Shown here: in pieces, positions 27,214 through 35,196 of the stretch | How the letters are laid out: every line of letters starts with the position of its first letter | Numbering within the stretch: the first letter of the stretch is position 1 | Assembly: GCF_009377175.1 (NCBI RefSeq) | Contig: NZ_VJZD01000003.1 | Span: 1-64,000 of the forward strand | DNA from: Streptomyces adustus | GTDB lineage: Bacteria; Actinomycetota; Actinomycetes; Streptomycetales; Streptomycetaceae | Length of the DNA: 64,000 nt | Reading direction: 5' to 3' | Notes under the pieces: model-generated | The model's database searches: none | Seen by the model: only the letters and a program-made list of their open reading frames with translations | Told to the model about the DNA's origin: nothing | Position numbers and translations under genes: made by a program

Positions 27214-27588
27214 GCCGACAACCCGGGGCATGCAGCAACAGGGGCCGCCGGCACGGTCGGCTGCCTCGCGGGCTTCCAGCTCCTCGAACAGCGAGTCCGT
27301 CTGCCACTCCTCCTCGGCCACACCGCAGGCAAGCCGCGGGCACCGGCCGCGCAGACCCGTGGTCCCACGACCACGGTCCGCCCGACGCTGCCGTAGCAAC
27401 ATCCCGACCGCGGCAGGGACTTCATGGTCAGGTTCCCGGTCAGCGTCGTCCGCTTTCCTCGTCGGTGTCGTCGACCGTCCAGCCCCCCAGGGAAACCATC
27501 CTCATGAGGGGTACCGCGCGCACCACCGCGTCGGCCTGGGGAGTGACAGGCCCTTGTCGCGCGTTGCTCGACCTGCTCAGCTTGTGAA
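27214..27588. other. 375-base gap
   Basis: No intact gene. On the complement, a short stretch reads EEEWQTDSLFEELEAREAADRAG, which has the look of a real helical protein but is not bounded by a start or a plausible stop; it may be a relic. Otherwise nothing seen. Confidence 0.35.
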
Positions 27589-28110
27589 GTGACTTACGGT
27601 TGGAGTAGGCGTTCGCTCGTGCTGCTCTTCGCGGTCTCCGCGGGAGTTCCGGTGGTGCTCGTCCTCGGAGCCGTCACGGGTTGGATTCATTCAGTGATGG
27701 GCGCACCGACTTGGACGTCGTGGGTGATCGCGGCTCTGGCAGTCCTCATCGGTTGGCCGCTTGCCTGGTTCTCCACCAAGCCTGGTATCAGGAGCGCGAC
27801 GAATCTCCTGCTGAGTGCCTACCGGCGTGACGGACTGGAGTATGTCGAGCAGAGTTATCTGTCCAGGTTGGGGCCGTACAGGGCTGGACTTCAGCTGTTC
27901 AACCTCGCCCTCGCACTTGATCACGCGGGCGATCAAGACGGCGCCCTCGAGGTCTATCGGCGCGCGGCGGACCACGGGTCTCCGCCGGCCATGGTGAACC
28001 TGGCGTATTGGCTGAGCCAACATGGTGAACAAGACGAGGCACAAGAGTGGTACCGCCGTGCAACGGAGGCTGGTTACAAGCGAGTTCCGCCAGGAGCGGG
28101 GGAACGGTGA
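27589..28110 (+). CDS. Membrane-anchored protein with Sel1/TPR-like repeats
   Basis: A 173-residue protein starting at a GTG. Two hydrophobic segments (LVLLFAVSAGVPVVLVLGAVTG and WVIAALAVLIGWPLAWF) anchor it. The C-terminal domain has Sel1-like TPR repeats: LFNLALALDHAGDQDGALEVYRRAADHGSPPAMVNLAYWL and EQDEAQEWYRRATEAGY. These form protein-binding surfaces. No catalytic motif. Partners unknown. Confidence 0.68.
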   Translation: MTYGWSRRSLVLLFAVSAGVPVVLVLGAVTGWIHSVMGAPTWTSWVIAALAVLIGWPLAWFSTKPGIRSATNLLLSAYRRDGLEYVEQSYLSRLGPYRAGLQLFNLALALDHAGDQDGALEVYRRAADHGSPPAMVNLAYWLSQHGEQDEAQEWYRRATEAGYKRVPPGAGER

Positions 28111-28165
28111 GCAAGAGACGGGCGGACGCCTGGCATCACGAGCACTCTGATGTACCCCGGCTTAC

Positions 28166-28666
28166 GTGATCGACTATGACGAATCCGGCAGTCCCACGGT
28201 CCGGGTGGGAGACCCTGGACCGCGTCCCGTCCACCTGCTCTTCTCCGAGCTGACGCGCCCGTACGACGACGAACCGACGCTCGACTTCCTCATCAAGGCA
28301 CGCGGCCGGTGGGTGAGTGTCGAGACCTCGGTGCGGACGTGGGACGGCGATGGCCTGCACAGCTTCCTCTCCTCGCTGGCCGAGGACTTCCGGGGCTGGG
28401 AGGGAGCGCGCACGTGGCACTCGTCGGAATACGACCTGACGATCTCGGCGGAACACCAATCGGGCGGCCACGTCCAACGGGCGGGGGCTGGCCGCCCGGC
28501 AGACCGGACGCAGCCCCCGCCTCGGCCTTTGGCGGTCCCTCCGGCACTGAAGCACGGGCTGGAGCCTGATCCACGACCGCTCCCACGAACGGTCGTCTGT
28601 GCGAGCGGGGGAAGACTGCGATCTTGGAGGCAGTCTGCCCTACTCGTCGTTCCCGTCAGACACTGA
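28166..28666 (+). pseudogene. DUF6228 family protein truncated at its 3' end
   Basis: Residues 20-100 carry the DUF6228 core: VSVETSVRTWDGDGLHSFLSSLAEDFRGWEGARTWHSSEYDLTISAEHQSGGHV. The family normally continues with a WxL strand after GGHV, but here the sequence changes abruptly near 28471 to low-complexity Arg/Pro text, and the last 11 bases overlap the stop of the leftward glycosidase gene. No continuation is visible in the other frames. Start GTG 28166 lacks a clear ribosome site. I infer a 3' deletion. Confidence 0.55.
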
Positions 28667-29645
28667 AGCGTTCGACGAGCCTTCTCATGGTGTCGAAGGC
28701 GGGCTTGGGGGAGTAGTCATCGGTGGTGAGCCCGAATTGATGGAACAGCCCCGTTTCGGCGCTGTCGGCATCTCGCAGCGCAAAATGCGTGTAACCGCTC
28801 AGGTGGAGTTGCTTCGACTGGGTGGCGATCACATTCACCACGGCCTCGACGACGTCAGCCTGCCGGTGCGGGGGGCGTTCGGGTCCGGTAGGCCAGCCGT
28901 GCTCGGTGATGTGCAGCGGCAGGTGTCCAAGGCCCGAGGGTGCCAGTACCGAGTCACGGTGATGACGCAGCAGTGCCTCGACCGTGTGCGTGAGGTCGGA
29001 TGCGTCGACGGGCCGGAAGACGTCGGGAAAGAAGTCCAGGCCCACATAGTCCAGATCGGCGATGAAGTTCTCTCCCCCGAAGCCGGTCAGGTCAGTGACG
29101 AAGGAGGCTGCAGGCCCGAAGAGCGGGGTGGTGTTGAATCCGACCCGCAGGTCTGTGTACCCGAGTTCACGTGCTCGCGCCTTGACGGCGTGAACCCCGC
29201 GGACGATCGCCTCACGCACCGCCGGGTAGTAGCCGTCCAGTGTCGGGTTCGACGTGACGTTGGGCTCCTCCGTCACCTGCAACGTGCTCGTCACCGCGCC
29301 GTACTGCTCGACCAGCTCGCGCAGGAAGGCGCAGTAGCCGTCGACGTCTCCGGCCGGGGACTGGTACTGCGCCACCAGGTCCAGGCGGCGCCCCCGGACG
29401 GCGTATTGGACCGCGGCGGCCGGCGCAGCGGTCGTATGCGGCCTGCCGAGGCGGGTGGTGTCGTCGAAGCCTGTGTAGGCGCGTACCAGGAACGGGCGGC
29501 CCGGTCGGCCCTGGAGGCGGTCGAGCGCGCTCGACACCAGGGCCGGGTCATCGGGCGGCCCGTCGGCCAGGCCCCCGGTGTCGTCACCGGCGACTCCGCC
29601 CGGGTAGATCCCGAAGAGCAGGCCGTCATGCGCGGTCCGTGTCAT
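28656..29645 (-). CDS. Glycoside hydrolase-like TIM-barrel protein
   Basis: The 329-residue protein has a clan GH-A pattern: the acid/base Glu near residue 127 (VTEEPNV) and the nucleophile in HITEHGWPTG, with GYTHFALRDAD and FGLTTDDYSPKPAFDTMRRL at the end. No signal peptide is visible, so it is probably cytosolic. The substrate sugar is unknown. The ATG at 29645 overlaps the stop of the PadR gene by 4 bases (ATGA), so both are one transcript. The upstream-open frame to 29786 runs through PadR and is not used. Confidence 0.72.
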   Translation of the reverse strand: MTRTAHDGLLFGIYPGGVAGDDTGGLADGPPDDPALVSSALDRLQGRPGRPFLVRAYTGFDDTTRLGRPHTTAAPAAAVQYAVRGRRLDLVAQYQSPAGDVDGYCAFLRELVEQYGAVTSTLQVTEEPNVTSNPTLDGYYPAVREAIVRGVHAVKARARELGYTDLRVGFNTTPLFGPAASFVTDLTGFGGENFIADLDYVGLDFFPDVFRPVDASDLTHTVEALLRHHRDSVLAPSGLGHLPLHITEHGWPTGPERPPHRQADVVEAVVNVIATQSKQLHLSGYTHFALRDADSAETGLFHQFGLTTDDYSPKPAFDTMRRLVERFSV

Positions 29646-30274
29646 TCGTTCGATCCCTTTCGGTCCTGCGTCACAGGGGGAAGCGGTGCGCAGTCTTTTG
29701 CCGCACCGGTCGGCGACGTCAGCGCACCGGTGCGCAGGTCGTCGATGACCGAGCCGATCCATGTCTCTTCGGCGCGAGCGAGGCACAACGCGTATTCAGT
29801 CTCGATGACGTGCAAGCGCGGCACGCCGGTCGCCAGGGCTTCCGCGAGGCGTTCTTCATCGGCGGCCGTACGTTGCCGAAGGCGTCGGGCACGCTCGGCC
29901 AGGGCCTTCTCCGCGCCGCTCACCCCGAGGGCGCCGAGATAGGTGACTGCACCCAGGAACTGCGTGAACTCGCGTTCCGGGTTGCGGATCTGGAAGTCCA
30001 GCCGTCGTACGAGTTCGTGGCGGCCCTCTTCCGTGAGTGCGTAGACGGTTCTCTCCGGACGGTTTCCCGAACGCTGGCGGCCTTGTGAGGCAAGCCATCC
30101 CGCTTCGGTCAGGGCGGCGACGGTGTTGTAGAGCGTGCCTCGCGTGATCGCGGCCGCGTGGTTGTCGCTGCGTCTTCGCAGTTCGGCAAGCATCTGGTGC
30201 GGGTGCGAGGGCTGTTCGAGCAGGAGGCCCAGCACGGCCACAACGATCGGGTTGTCGAGAGCGCGACGCGGCAT
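29642..30274 (-). CDS. PadR-family transcriptional regulator
   Basis: A 210-residue PadR protein. The winged helix is VVAVLGLLLEQPSHPHQMLAELRRRSDNHAAAITRGTLYNTVAALTEAGWLASQ, and the C-terminal dimer helix is AEKALAERARRLRQRTAADEERLAEAL. PadR proteins repress detoxification or efflux genes and are released by ligands. Here it is coupled to a glycosidase-like gene, an unusual partner. An AT-rich segment (ATAGTTTATTTGGAC) precedes the start at 30274 and may contain promoter and operator. Confidence 0.85.
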   Translation of the reverse strand: MPRRALDNPIVVAVLGLLLEQPSHPHQMLAELRRRSDNHAAAITRGTLYNTVAALTEAGWLASQGRQRSGNRPERTVYALTEEGRHELVRRLDFQIRNPEREFTQFLGAVTYLGALGVSGAEKALAERARRLRQRTAADEERLAEALATGVPRLHVIETEYALCLARAEETWIGSVIDDLRTGALTSPTGAAKDCAPLPPVTQDRKGSNE

Positions 30275-31032
30275 AGTCGAACTCTAGCAGTCCAAATAAA
30301 CTATTAGCGGTCCTGTGAGAACCGGAGCCCCCGTCGACGCCGCCACCCGACACACCCGCCTCTCAGGCACGCTGCAAGAGTTCGGGGCCGCGCTGCGCGC
30401 CATCGACGGTCACGCGACATCACCGCTGTGGCCACGTCATTCCCCAGGCGGTGAACCGTTGCCTGCATGGATAAGCGGTCAGGGGCTGAGCTGTGGCGGC
30501 GCGGGCAGCGGCCCAGGTGCCGCGGTATGGGCGAGCGCTCAGCAGTGGATGGGTGCGCACGCGGTGGACGGTGGGGCGGGTGATCTCGGGGTGCTCCTCG
30601 TCGGGCGGCGCCGTGGTGGCCATCCACGTCCGTTCCTTGCGAGTGCTGAGGAACCCCTCCAGCACGTCGATCATGCTGAGGGCGCGGAGGCGGTGCTCTG
30701 CGGGCGTACTTCTCGTCCGCGTTGCGCGGACGGGGACAGGACGGCAGGCGCATCTTGATTGCGTTCGGCGTCTACTTGGGCGGCCAAAGGGTTCCTGAAG
30801 CGGTCGGCAATCGCGTCCTGACCGGCCCAGATGCCGCCACGATGAGAAGCGGTGGGCCAGACCGGTGGATCTCCGGGAAGGCCGTCCCTGCGCGAACATG
30901 CTGCTGACGCATGACTCCTCGTCTTTTTCGGGTGCTCGTCTCCGCGATCACGCTCGTGAGAAACGACTTCCTGTCACACGCGTCGAACGGGCGGGGGCGG
31001 CCCCGCCAGGCGCGCGGAGAGGCGGGAAGCGA
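30275..31032. other. 758-base gap before the sigma-like gene
   Basis: No confident gene. A possible small leftward frame is listed separately (30420-30623). The remainder holds the PadR promoter at the left and the promoter of the sigma-like gene at the right; no clear repeats or RNA gene found. Confidence 0.35.
30420..30623 (-). CDS. Possible small hypothetical protein (67 residues)
   Basis: From the ATG at 30623, with AAGGA upstream, reads MATTAPPDEEHPEITRPTV and continues with THPLLSARPYRGTWAAARAA, ending at 30420. No known family, no membrane helix. Codon use is plausible for this genome, but the frame could be chance. Confidence 0.25.
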   Translation of the reverse strand: MATTAPPDEEHPEITRPTVHRVRTHPLLSARPYRGTWAAARAATAQPLTAYPCRQRFTAWGMTWPQR

Positions 31033-32874
31033 ATGACAACGGACGACCGAGAACTCGTTGCGGAGTTCCGTGCTGGGCAGTACCAGGCCGGCGTGCAGCT
31101 GATGGAGCAGAACTGGAGCGCTCTGGTCGAGGTGGCGCGACCCACCTTGGGGGGCAATTGGCACGATGCCGAGGACGCCGTTGGCGACGCGCTCGAGGCG
31201 ATGGCGCGCAGTGCGGACACGATCCGTAATGTGCGTGGCTGGCTGCGATCGGCTGTCAGGAACAAGGCAGTGGATCAGGTCCGCCGCAGGTGTCCGGAGC
31301 CTGTGGCCGAAGTGGAGGAGCCGCCGTCCGCCCAGAGCGGTGGAGAAGCGCTGGTGGATGGGCGGTCTGCCGTTCGGTCCGTCCTGCAGGCCCTGGGCGA
31401 GACGGAACAGCGCGTGATGGCGAGGTTCGTCGACGACCGGACCGCGGGTCAGCTGCTCAGTCAGCACGCGAGGGCACTGGGCATGGATCTGTACAGGGAA
31501 TACAAGCCGGCATTGTCCTGTGCGCGGCGGCAGGCCGACGAGGCGTTGTTCCTGGTGCAGTTGCTGCAGAAGGACCCGCCGTGCCGGGAGTTGCTGCTCA
31601 CATGCCGCATCACGCCGGGTCAGCAGGGAGCGCAGGTGAAGTTGAGCCCCCAGGACCGAGAAGCCGGTCTGGGGCACATCGGGCAGTGCGAACAGTGCGA
31701 AGCCTATCCGGGCATTCGCGATAAGAAGCACCGCTGGCTGGGGGTGGGGTGGTTCGCACCGTCGCCGCAGCTGTACGACCGGATCCGTGAGATCTGCGAC
31801 GCGCAGCGCCTGCGGACGGAGACGGAAAGGCCACGTCGGCAGACACCGAGGAACACCCAAGCGCCTGACACCGATGCCCATCAGGGGTCCGTCGGCGGTG
31901 GAGCATTCCGCGCCACCGGATGGGACGGGGCGCCGGAGGCAGTCACCCAGCCTCGTCGTCGGCCTGGCCATCGGAGCGGAACTGTTCTGGCGGCGAGTCT
32001 CCTCGCGGTGGTCGCAGCCGCCGTGGCCGCCAACAAGAGCGGGGCGAACATCGCGTTGCCCGACATCAGCAACATCCCGGGAGTGCACGCGATCGCCGGG
32101 TCGGGGGGAACAGGAGAAGGGTCGACTTCTGGCACCACCGGCGGCACCTCCGGTGGAAACGATGGCAGCACCGCTGGCGGAACCTCCGGCGGTGCCACTG
32201 GCGGGAACCATGGCGGCACCTCCGGCAGCACCACGAGCGGAACCTCCGGGGGGAATGACGGTGGCACCACGGGCGGTGGCACCTCCGGCGGCACCACGGG
32301 CGGGAATGTTGGCGGCGCCACTGGCGGAATCTCCGGCGGAAACGATGGCGGCACCTCCGGTGGCACCACTGGCGGCACCTCCGGCGGCACCTTCGGTGGG
32401 AGTGATGGGGGCACTTCCGGCTCCAGTAGCGCAGGGAACACCACCAGCGGCACCGTCGGTGGCACCTCCGGCGGCGAGACCGCTGAGGACACCACTGGTC
32501 CCAGCGTCAGCCTGGCCGGCGTCAGTGCGGAGCAGGTGGGGCAAGAGCTCCTGGAAGGGGGGCACTTCGTGCAGGTGTGCGGCCCGGCAGGTACGCCCTC
32601 GACCTTCAGCGTGTGGGTGACGGTATCGGATCCGTCCGGGATTCAAAGCGTGCAGCTCACGGTTCATCATCCTGACGATGCGGCGTTCACGACAGGCAGC
32701 TGGGTCATGGACGGTGGCAAGGCGCGCTTCGATGTTCCGGCGTACCGGAGCGAGCCCAAGGCAGAGAACACCGTGCAACTGCAACTGTCGGTCGCGGCCA
32801 CAGACACACTCGGCAATCGAACCGATGCCGATTTGAGGTCGCTGGCCCTGCGGGAGTGCGGAGAACCGGGCTGA
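31033..32874 (+). CDS. ECF-like sigma factor fused to a zinc-type motif, membrane helix, repeat stalk and outer domain
   Basis: A 613-residue multi-part protein. Residues about 20-88 look like sigma region 2 (WHDAEDAVGDALEAMARSA, then VRGWLRSAVRNKAVDQVRRR). Residues about 105-165 are region 4-like but diverged (VRSVLQALGETEQRVMARF). His215-x3-Cys219-x2-Cys222 (HIGQCEQC) is the HxxxCxxC motif of zinc-type anti-sigma domains. A single membrane helix spans about 316-334 (TVLAASLLAVVAAAVAA). Then a Gly/Thr/Ser repeat stalk, about 358-485, and a C-terminal domain of about 125 residues that looks beta-rich (FSVWVTVSDPSGIQSVQLTV). Inference: a membrane-held sigma factor carrying its own anti-sigma and outside sensor. 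Actinobacterial ECF groups with such C-terminal extensions are known; which group this is cannot be told here. The ATG at 31033 follows GAGAGGCGGG. Confidence 0.72.
   Translation: MTTDDRELVAEFRAGQYQAGVQLMEQNWSALVEVARPTLGGNWHDAEDAVGDALEAMARSADTIRNVRGWLRSAVRNKAVDQVRRRCPEPVAEVEEPPSAQSGGEALVDGRSAVRSVLQALGETEQRVMARFVDDRTAGQLLSQHARALGMDLYREYKPALSCARRQADEALFLVQLLQKDPPCRELLLTCRITPGQQGAQVKLSPQDREAGLGHIGQCEQCEAYPGIRDKKHRWLGVGWFAPSPQLYDRIREICDAQRLRTETERPRRQTPRNTQAPDTDAHQGSVGGGAFRATGWDGAPEAVTQPRRRPGHRSGTVLAASLLAVVAAAVAANKSGANIALPDISNIPGVHAIAGSGGTGEGSTSGTTGGTSGGNDGSTAGGTSGGATGGNHGGTSGSTTSGTSGGNDGGTTGGGTSGGTTGGNVGGATGGISGGNDGGTSGGTTGGTSGGTFGGSDGGTSGSSSAGNTTSGTVGGTSGGETAEDTTGPSVSLAGVSAEQVGQELLEGGHFVQVCGPAGTPSTFSVWVTVSDPSGIQSVQLTVHHPDDAAFTTGSWVMDGGKARFDVPAYRSEPKAENTVQLQLSVAATDTLGNRTDADLRSLALRECGEPG
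32110..32490 (+). repeat. Degenerate Gly-Gly-Thr-Ser coding repeat
   Basis: In-frame repeat units such as GGTSGGNDGGTSGG and GGTTGG recur about 20 times with Asn/Asp-Gly breaks. At the DNA level the unit is close to GGCGGCACCTCCGG with many third-base changes. It encodes the extracytoplasmic stalk of the sigma-like protein and may vary in length between strains. Confidence 0.8.
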
Positions 32875-32942
32875 GGAGCCACATCACCGAAGCCGTGTTC
32901 GGGCTTCGCTGTTTCAGCACCCGCGAGCCCGGGGGTGCCTGC

Positions 32943-33206
32943 ATGTCCGACGGTTCAAACGGAACGGGAGTCGGCGCGCGGCCGGGCTCTTCTGGCGCGC
33001 CGGTATCAGCCGTGTACGAGTTCTTGATGCACTTGCTGCGTGATTCCCTGCCCGAGTTCGTCGGCAGCCTTCTGTCGACCACGGTGCTTGCCACCGCGGG
33101 CTGGAGCGCGAAGCAGATCTGGAGCCGGAGGCAGCCCCGACAGAATTCGGTCGGTGCGTCGCCTCCCGCCGACAACGACAGCAGCGACCGGGAGCCGGCC
33201 ACATGA
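32943..33206 (+). CDS. Small single-pass membrane protein
   Basis: An 87-residue protein: a polar N-terminus (MSDGSNGTGVGARPGSSG), then VYEFLMHLLRDSLPEFVGSLLSTTVLATAGWSAKQIWSRRQ with one hydrophobic segment, and a polar tail. It starts 69 bases after the sigma-like gene, probably in one transcript, so it may act with the sigma protein at the membrane; inference only. No known domain. Confidence 0.55.
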   Translation: MSDGSNGTGVGARPGSSGAPVSAVYEFLMHLLRDSLPEFVGSLLSTTVLATAGWSAKQIWSRRQPRQNSVGASPPADNDSSDREPAT

Positions 33207-33429
33207 GCGCTCGGCCGCGGTCGGCGGGACGATGCAGGTGCCGGCAATCGCGGGGGTTCCGGCGTGGCACGCCTGGCAGGTGCCGAGGGTGCGCAGCGGT
33301 ACTTGCGCAGCGCACTTGTTCGTCAGCTGCTGTGTGCCTGGGCGAGAAGGCTCGTCGGCCCCTTCTGTGTGGCCCTGAGCCGCGGGATATTCACTGGTCG
33401 AAGCCGGGCCCGTACGGGATGCTGCACGC

Positions 33430-34008
33430 GTGATCGAGCGAGAGGCCGCCGTTCGGGCTGTCGAAGAGCAGTTGGAGCGCGACTACCAGCAGTGGCGGGC
33501 TGTGAGCGCGGACGCGGTGAGGACGGTTGTGCTCCATGTCGAGGAGCACGAGCTGGTGTGGATCGTCTGGTGGCAGTCCGAGGAGTTCGCACGTACTGGG
33601 GAGTGCATGCTGCTCGGCACTGGGCCGTATCTGGTCGACCGTGTCGACGGAGGACTGCACGAGATCGGCATCGTCTCTGCGAAAACCGGAGCGTGGGAGG
33701 ACGACTACCGAGCCCGGATACGTGGGCTGCCGGTGCGCACGGCAGTGGACGATCTGCACGATGCGCTGTGCGCGGTCGCCGCTACGCGCGGACGTATGCA
33801 CGCTGTGCGGACACTGCGTCAGAGGCTGCCTGTGTTCTCGCCTGCGGAGGCCATCGAGTACGTGAGCGCGTTGCTGGAGGGTGATGCGCCCGCGAGCCTG
33901 GTGGCCATCGTCACCAAGGAACTCGTGGAGCCTGTCAACCCGGCACTTGCGGCGAATACCGTTCTGAGCGGGGCAGCGATCCGAGCAGGTCAGAGACCCG
34001 AGAGATGA
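33430..34008 (+). CDS. YrhB-domain (Imm35-type) protein
   Basis: A 192-residue protein starting at a GTG. The YrhB/Imm35 core is clear: LERDYQQWRAVSADAVRTVVLHVEEHELVWIVWWQSEEFARTGECMLLGTGPYLVDRVDGGLHEIG. Conserved GPYLVD and WWQSEE mark the family, grouped with toxin-immunity proteins. The tail (RTAVDDLHDAL, VFSPAEAIEYVSALLEGD) is usual for Streptomyces members. No cognate toxin gene is adjacent. Confidence 0.8.
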   Translation: MIEREAAVRAVEEQLERDYQQWRAVSADAVRTVVLHVEEHELVWIVWWQSEEFARTGECMLLGTGPYLVDRVDGGLHEIGIVSAKTGAWEDDYRARIRGLPVRTAVDDLHDALCAVAATRGRMHAVRTLRQRLPVFSPAEAIEYVSALLEGDAPASLVAIVTKELVEPVNPALAANTVLSGAAIRAGQRPER

Positions 34009-34030
34009 CTGGAAAGCCAGTCGCCCTGCC

Positions 34031-34213
34031 GAACACGCGGATACGTCTTTCTGGACGCCACCCACCGCAAGGCGGGGGTGAGCCACCGGATCGTCTCCCA
34101 GGCCGTGGTCATAGCCACCGATCTCCGCGACCGGGCACTTCGAGATCCTTGGGCTGATGGTCGGCGGCAGCGAGCCGGAGGCGTTTCTGAACGTGGCCGA
34201 ATACTCTGAGTGA
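34031..34213 (+). pseudogene. IS256-family transposase relic with a frameshift
   Basis: Reads YVFLDATHRKAGVSHRIVSQAVVIATDL, the first catalytic Asp region of IS256/Mutator transposases, then after a frame change continues HFEILGLMVGGSEPEAFL. The rest of the transposase and both ends are absent. It directly follows the YrhB gene. Confidence 0.7.
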
Positions 34214-34423
34214 CCATTTGCGCCGGCTGTGGCAAGGGTCGGGACCGCCACCGAGGCCCTCAGTGGCGGTGACACGTACACGGCACAGATCACGGCGAAG
34301 CTCTACCGGAGCGACCCGGTACGGCAGTTGTGGGCCATGGGTGAACCGGGCGCCGGGTGGACCTTCCGGGGCCTGCTGTCGGCCATCGCCGCCCACCTGG
34401 GACGGTCGGCTCCTGGGTCCGTA
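34214..34423. other. Unassigned stretch after the transposase relic
   Basis: The + strand reads GGDTYTAQITAKLYRSDPVRQLWA in a frame starting near 34229, with coding-like composition, but it runs into the complement of the GlsB gene. I cannot name it; it may be a truncated coding region. Confidence 0.3.
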
Positions 34424-34690
34424 TCAGTCGCGGGAGTTGCCGAACAGGATGCGGTAGCCGATCAGCAGCACCAGGGAGCCGCCGATCGCCGCGCCCCAGG
34501 TGTAGAGGTCGAAGAAGTGCTTCTCCACCGGGCGGTCGAGGAAGCGGGCGGAGAGCCAGCCGCCGATGAAGGCGCCCGCGATGCCGATCAGGGTGGTGCC
34601 GATCATTCCGCCCGGGTCGCGGCCGGGCAACAGGATCTTGGCGATGGCACCGGCGAGCAGGCCAAGGATGATCCAGCTGATGATGCCCAC
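34424..34690 (-). CDS. GlsB/YeaQ/YmgE (transglycosylase-associated) membrane protein
   Basis: An 88-residue protein made of three hydrophobic segments: IISWIILGLLAGAIAKILLPGRDPGGMIGTTLIGIAGAFIGGWL is diagnostic for the family, followed by YTWGAAIGGSLVLLIGYRILFG. The GTG at 34690 follows GGAGG. Members are general-stress, envelope-associated proteins. The frame is open upstream to 34840, but that part is not family-like. A TTGC-N8-GCAA element lies 60 bases upstream. Confidence 0.88.
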   Translation of the reverse strand: MGIISWIILGLLAGAIAKILLPGRDPGGMIGTTLIGIAGAFIGGWLSARFLDRPVEKHFFDLYTWGAAIGGSLVLLIGYRILFGNSRD

Positions 34691-34749
34691 GATGTTGTCC
34701 TCCAGACGGGCCGGGCCGGGCGGAGTCCGCCGGAGGCCAGTGGCGCTGA

Positions 34750-34765
34750 TTGCTTGGTTGCGCAA
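34750..34765. promoter_or_regulatory. TTGCGCAA-type element upstream of glsB
   Basis: TTGCTTGGTTGCGCAA; on the glsB strand this reads TTGCGCAACCAAGCAA. Same form as the sites at 38534 and 41434. Confidence 0.6.
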
Positions 34766-34848
34766 TCCTATGAACTGCTCCCAGGCAGGACCAGTGCCTA
34801 CGGTGAGCCGCAGGTGAGTCGTTGAGGTCCTGTCACACATTCATGACA

Positions 34849-34864
34849 TTGCGCAAGCTGCGAA
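34849..34864. promoter_or_regulatory. TTGCGCAA-type element, weaker second half
   Basis: TTGCGCAAGCTGCGAA, in the same intergenic region as the glsB site, upstream of the small frame at 34939 and of arsR. Confidence 0.4.
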
Positions 34865-34938
34865 CTGTCCGAGTCCTCGACCAGGAGGCACAGGCACTGA
34901 GCCGGCCCGCTACGACCTGGCGACCGACGGTCCGGCGA

Positions 34939-35071
34939 ATGATCCCGCAGTCGGTGCGGTGCGGTGCGGCCGGTCTCGTCGGCGGCGCCCTGCTGAACGA
35001 GGCGTTCGACGACGAACCCGACGTGGTGGTCAACCACTACTACGAGGACCGACCACGGCGTTGCGCCCCCG
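34939..35071 (+). other. Possible small Gly-rich protein without its own stop
   Basis: From the ATG at 34939 reads MIPQSVRCGAAGLVGGALLN, followed by EAFDDEPDVVVNHYYEDRPRR. The look is that of a small glycine-zipper protein ending in an acidic/aromatic tail. No stop occurs before the strong hairpin at 35072; the frame runs on into arsR. A gene that lost its stop, or a chance frame. Confidence 0.3.
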
Positions 35072-35129
35072 GCCCGGCCGTCCTCCGGGGAGGACGGCCG
35101 GGCGTCTCCTCGGCGCGCGAACGCCGAGG
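35072..35129. terminator. Two tandem hairpins upstream of arsR
   Basis: The first, 35072-35103, has a perfect 15-bp stem (GCCCGGCCGTCCTCC with its complement) around a 2-base loop. The second, 35108-35129, has an 8-bp stem (CCTCGGCG with CGCCGAGG) around CGCGAA. They separate the glsB side from the arsR-mgtA operon. Confidence 0.7.
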
Positions 35130-35196
35130 ATTCGGACACCTACACTGTGTGGGCGTAGGGGTGTCGGCTGTGAAGTGGGCGGGACGGGAGAGAACT

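Noticed and set aside
32110..32490. Possible CRISPR-like or tandem repeat array
   Set aside because: Repeats are in frame, degenerate at third bases and encode Gly/Thr/Ser; no spacers.
30772..32784. 670-codon frame opposite the sigma-like gene, with its own Gly/Ala repeats
   Set aside because: The repeats are the complement of the stalk repeats; the sense strand has sigma, Cys and membrane motifs.
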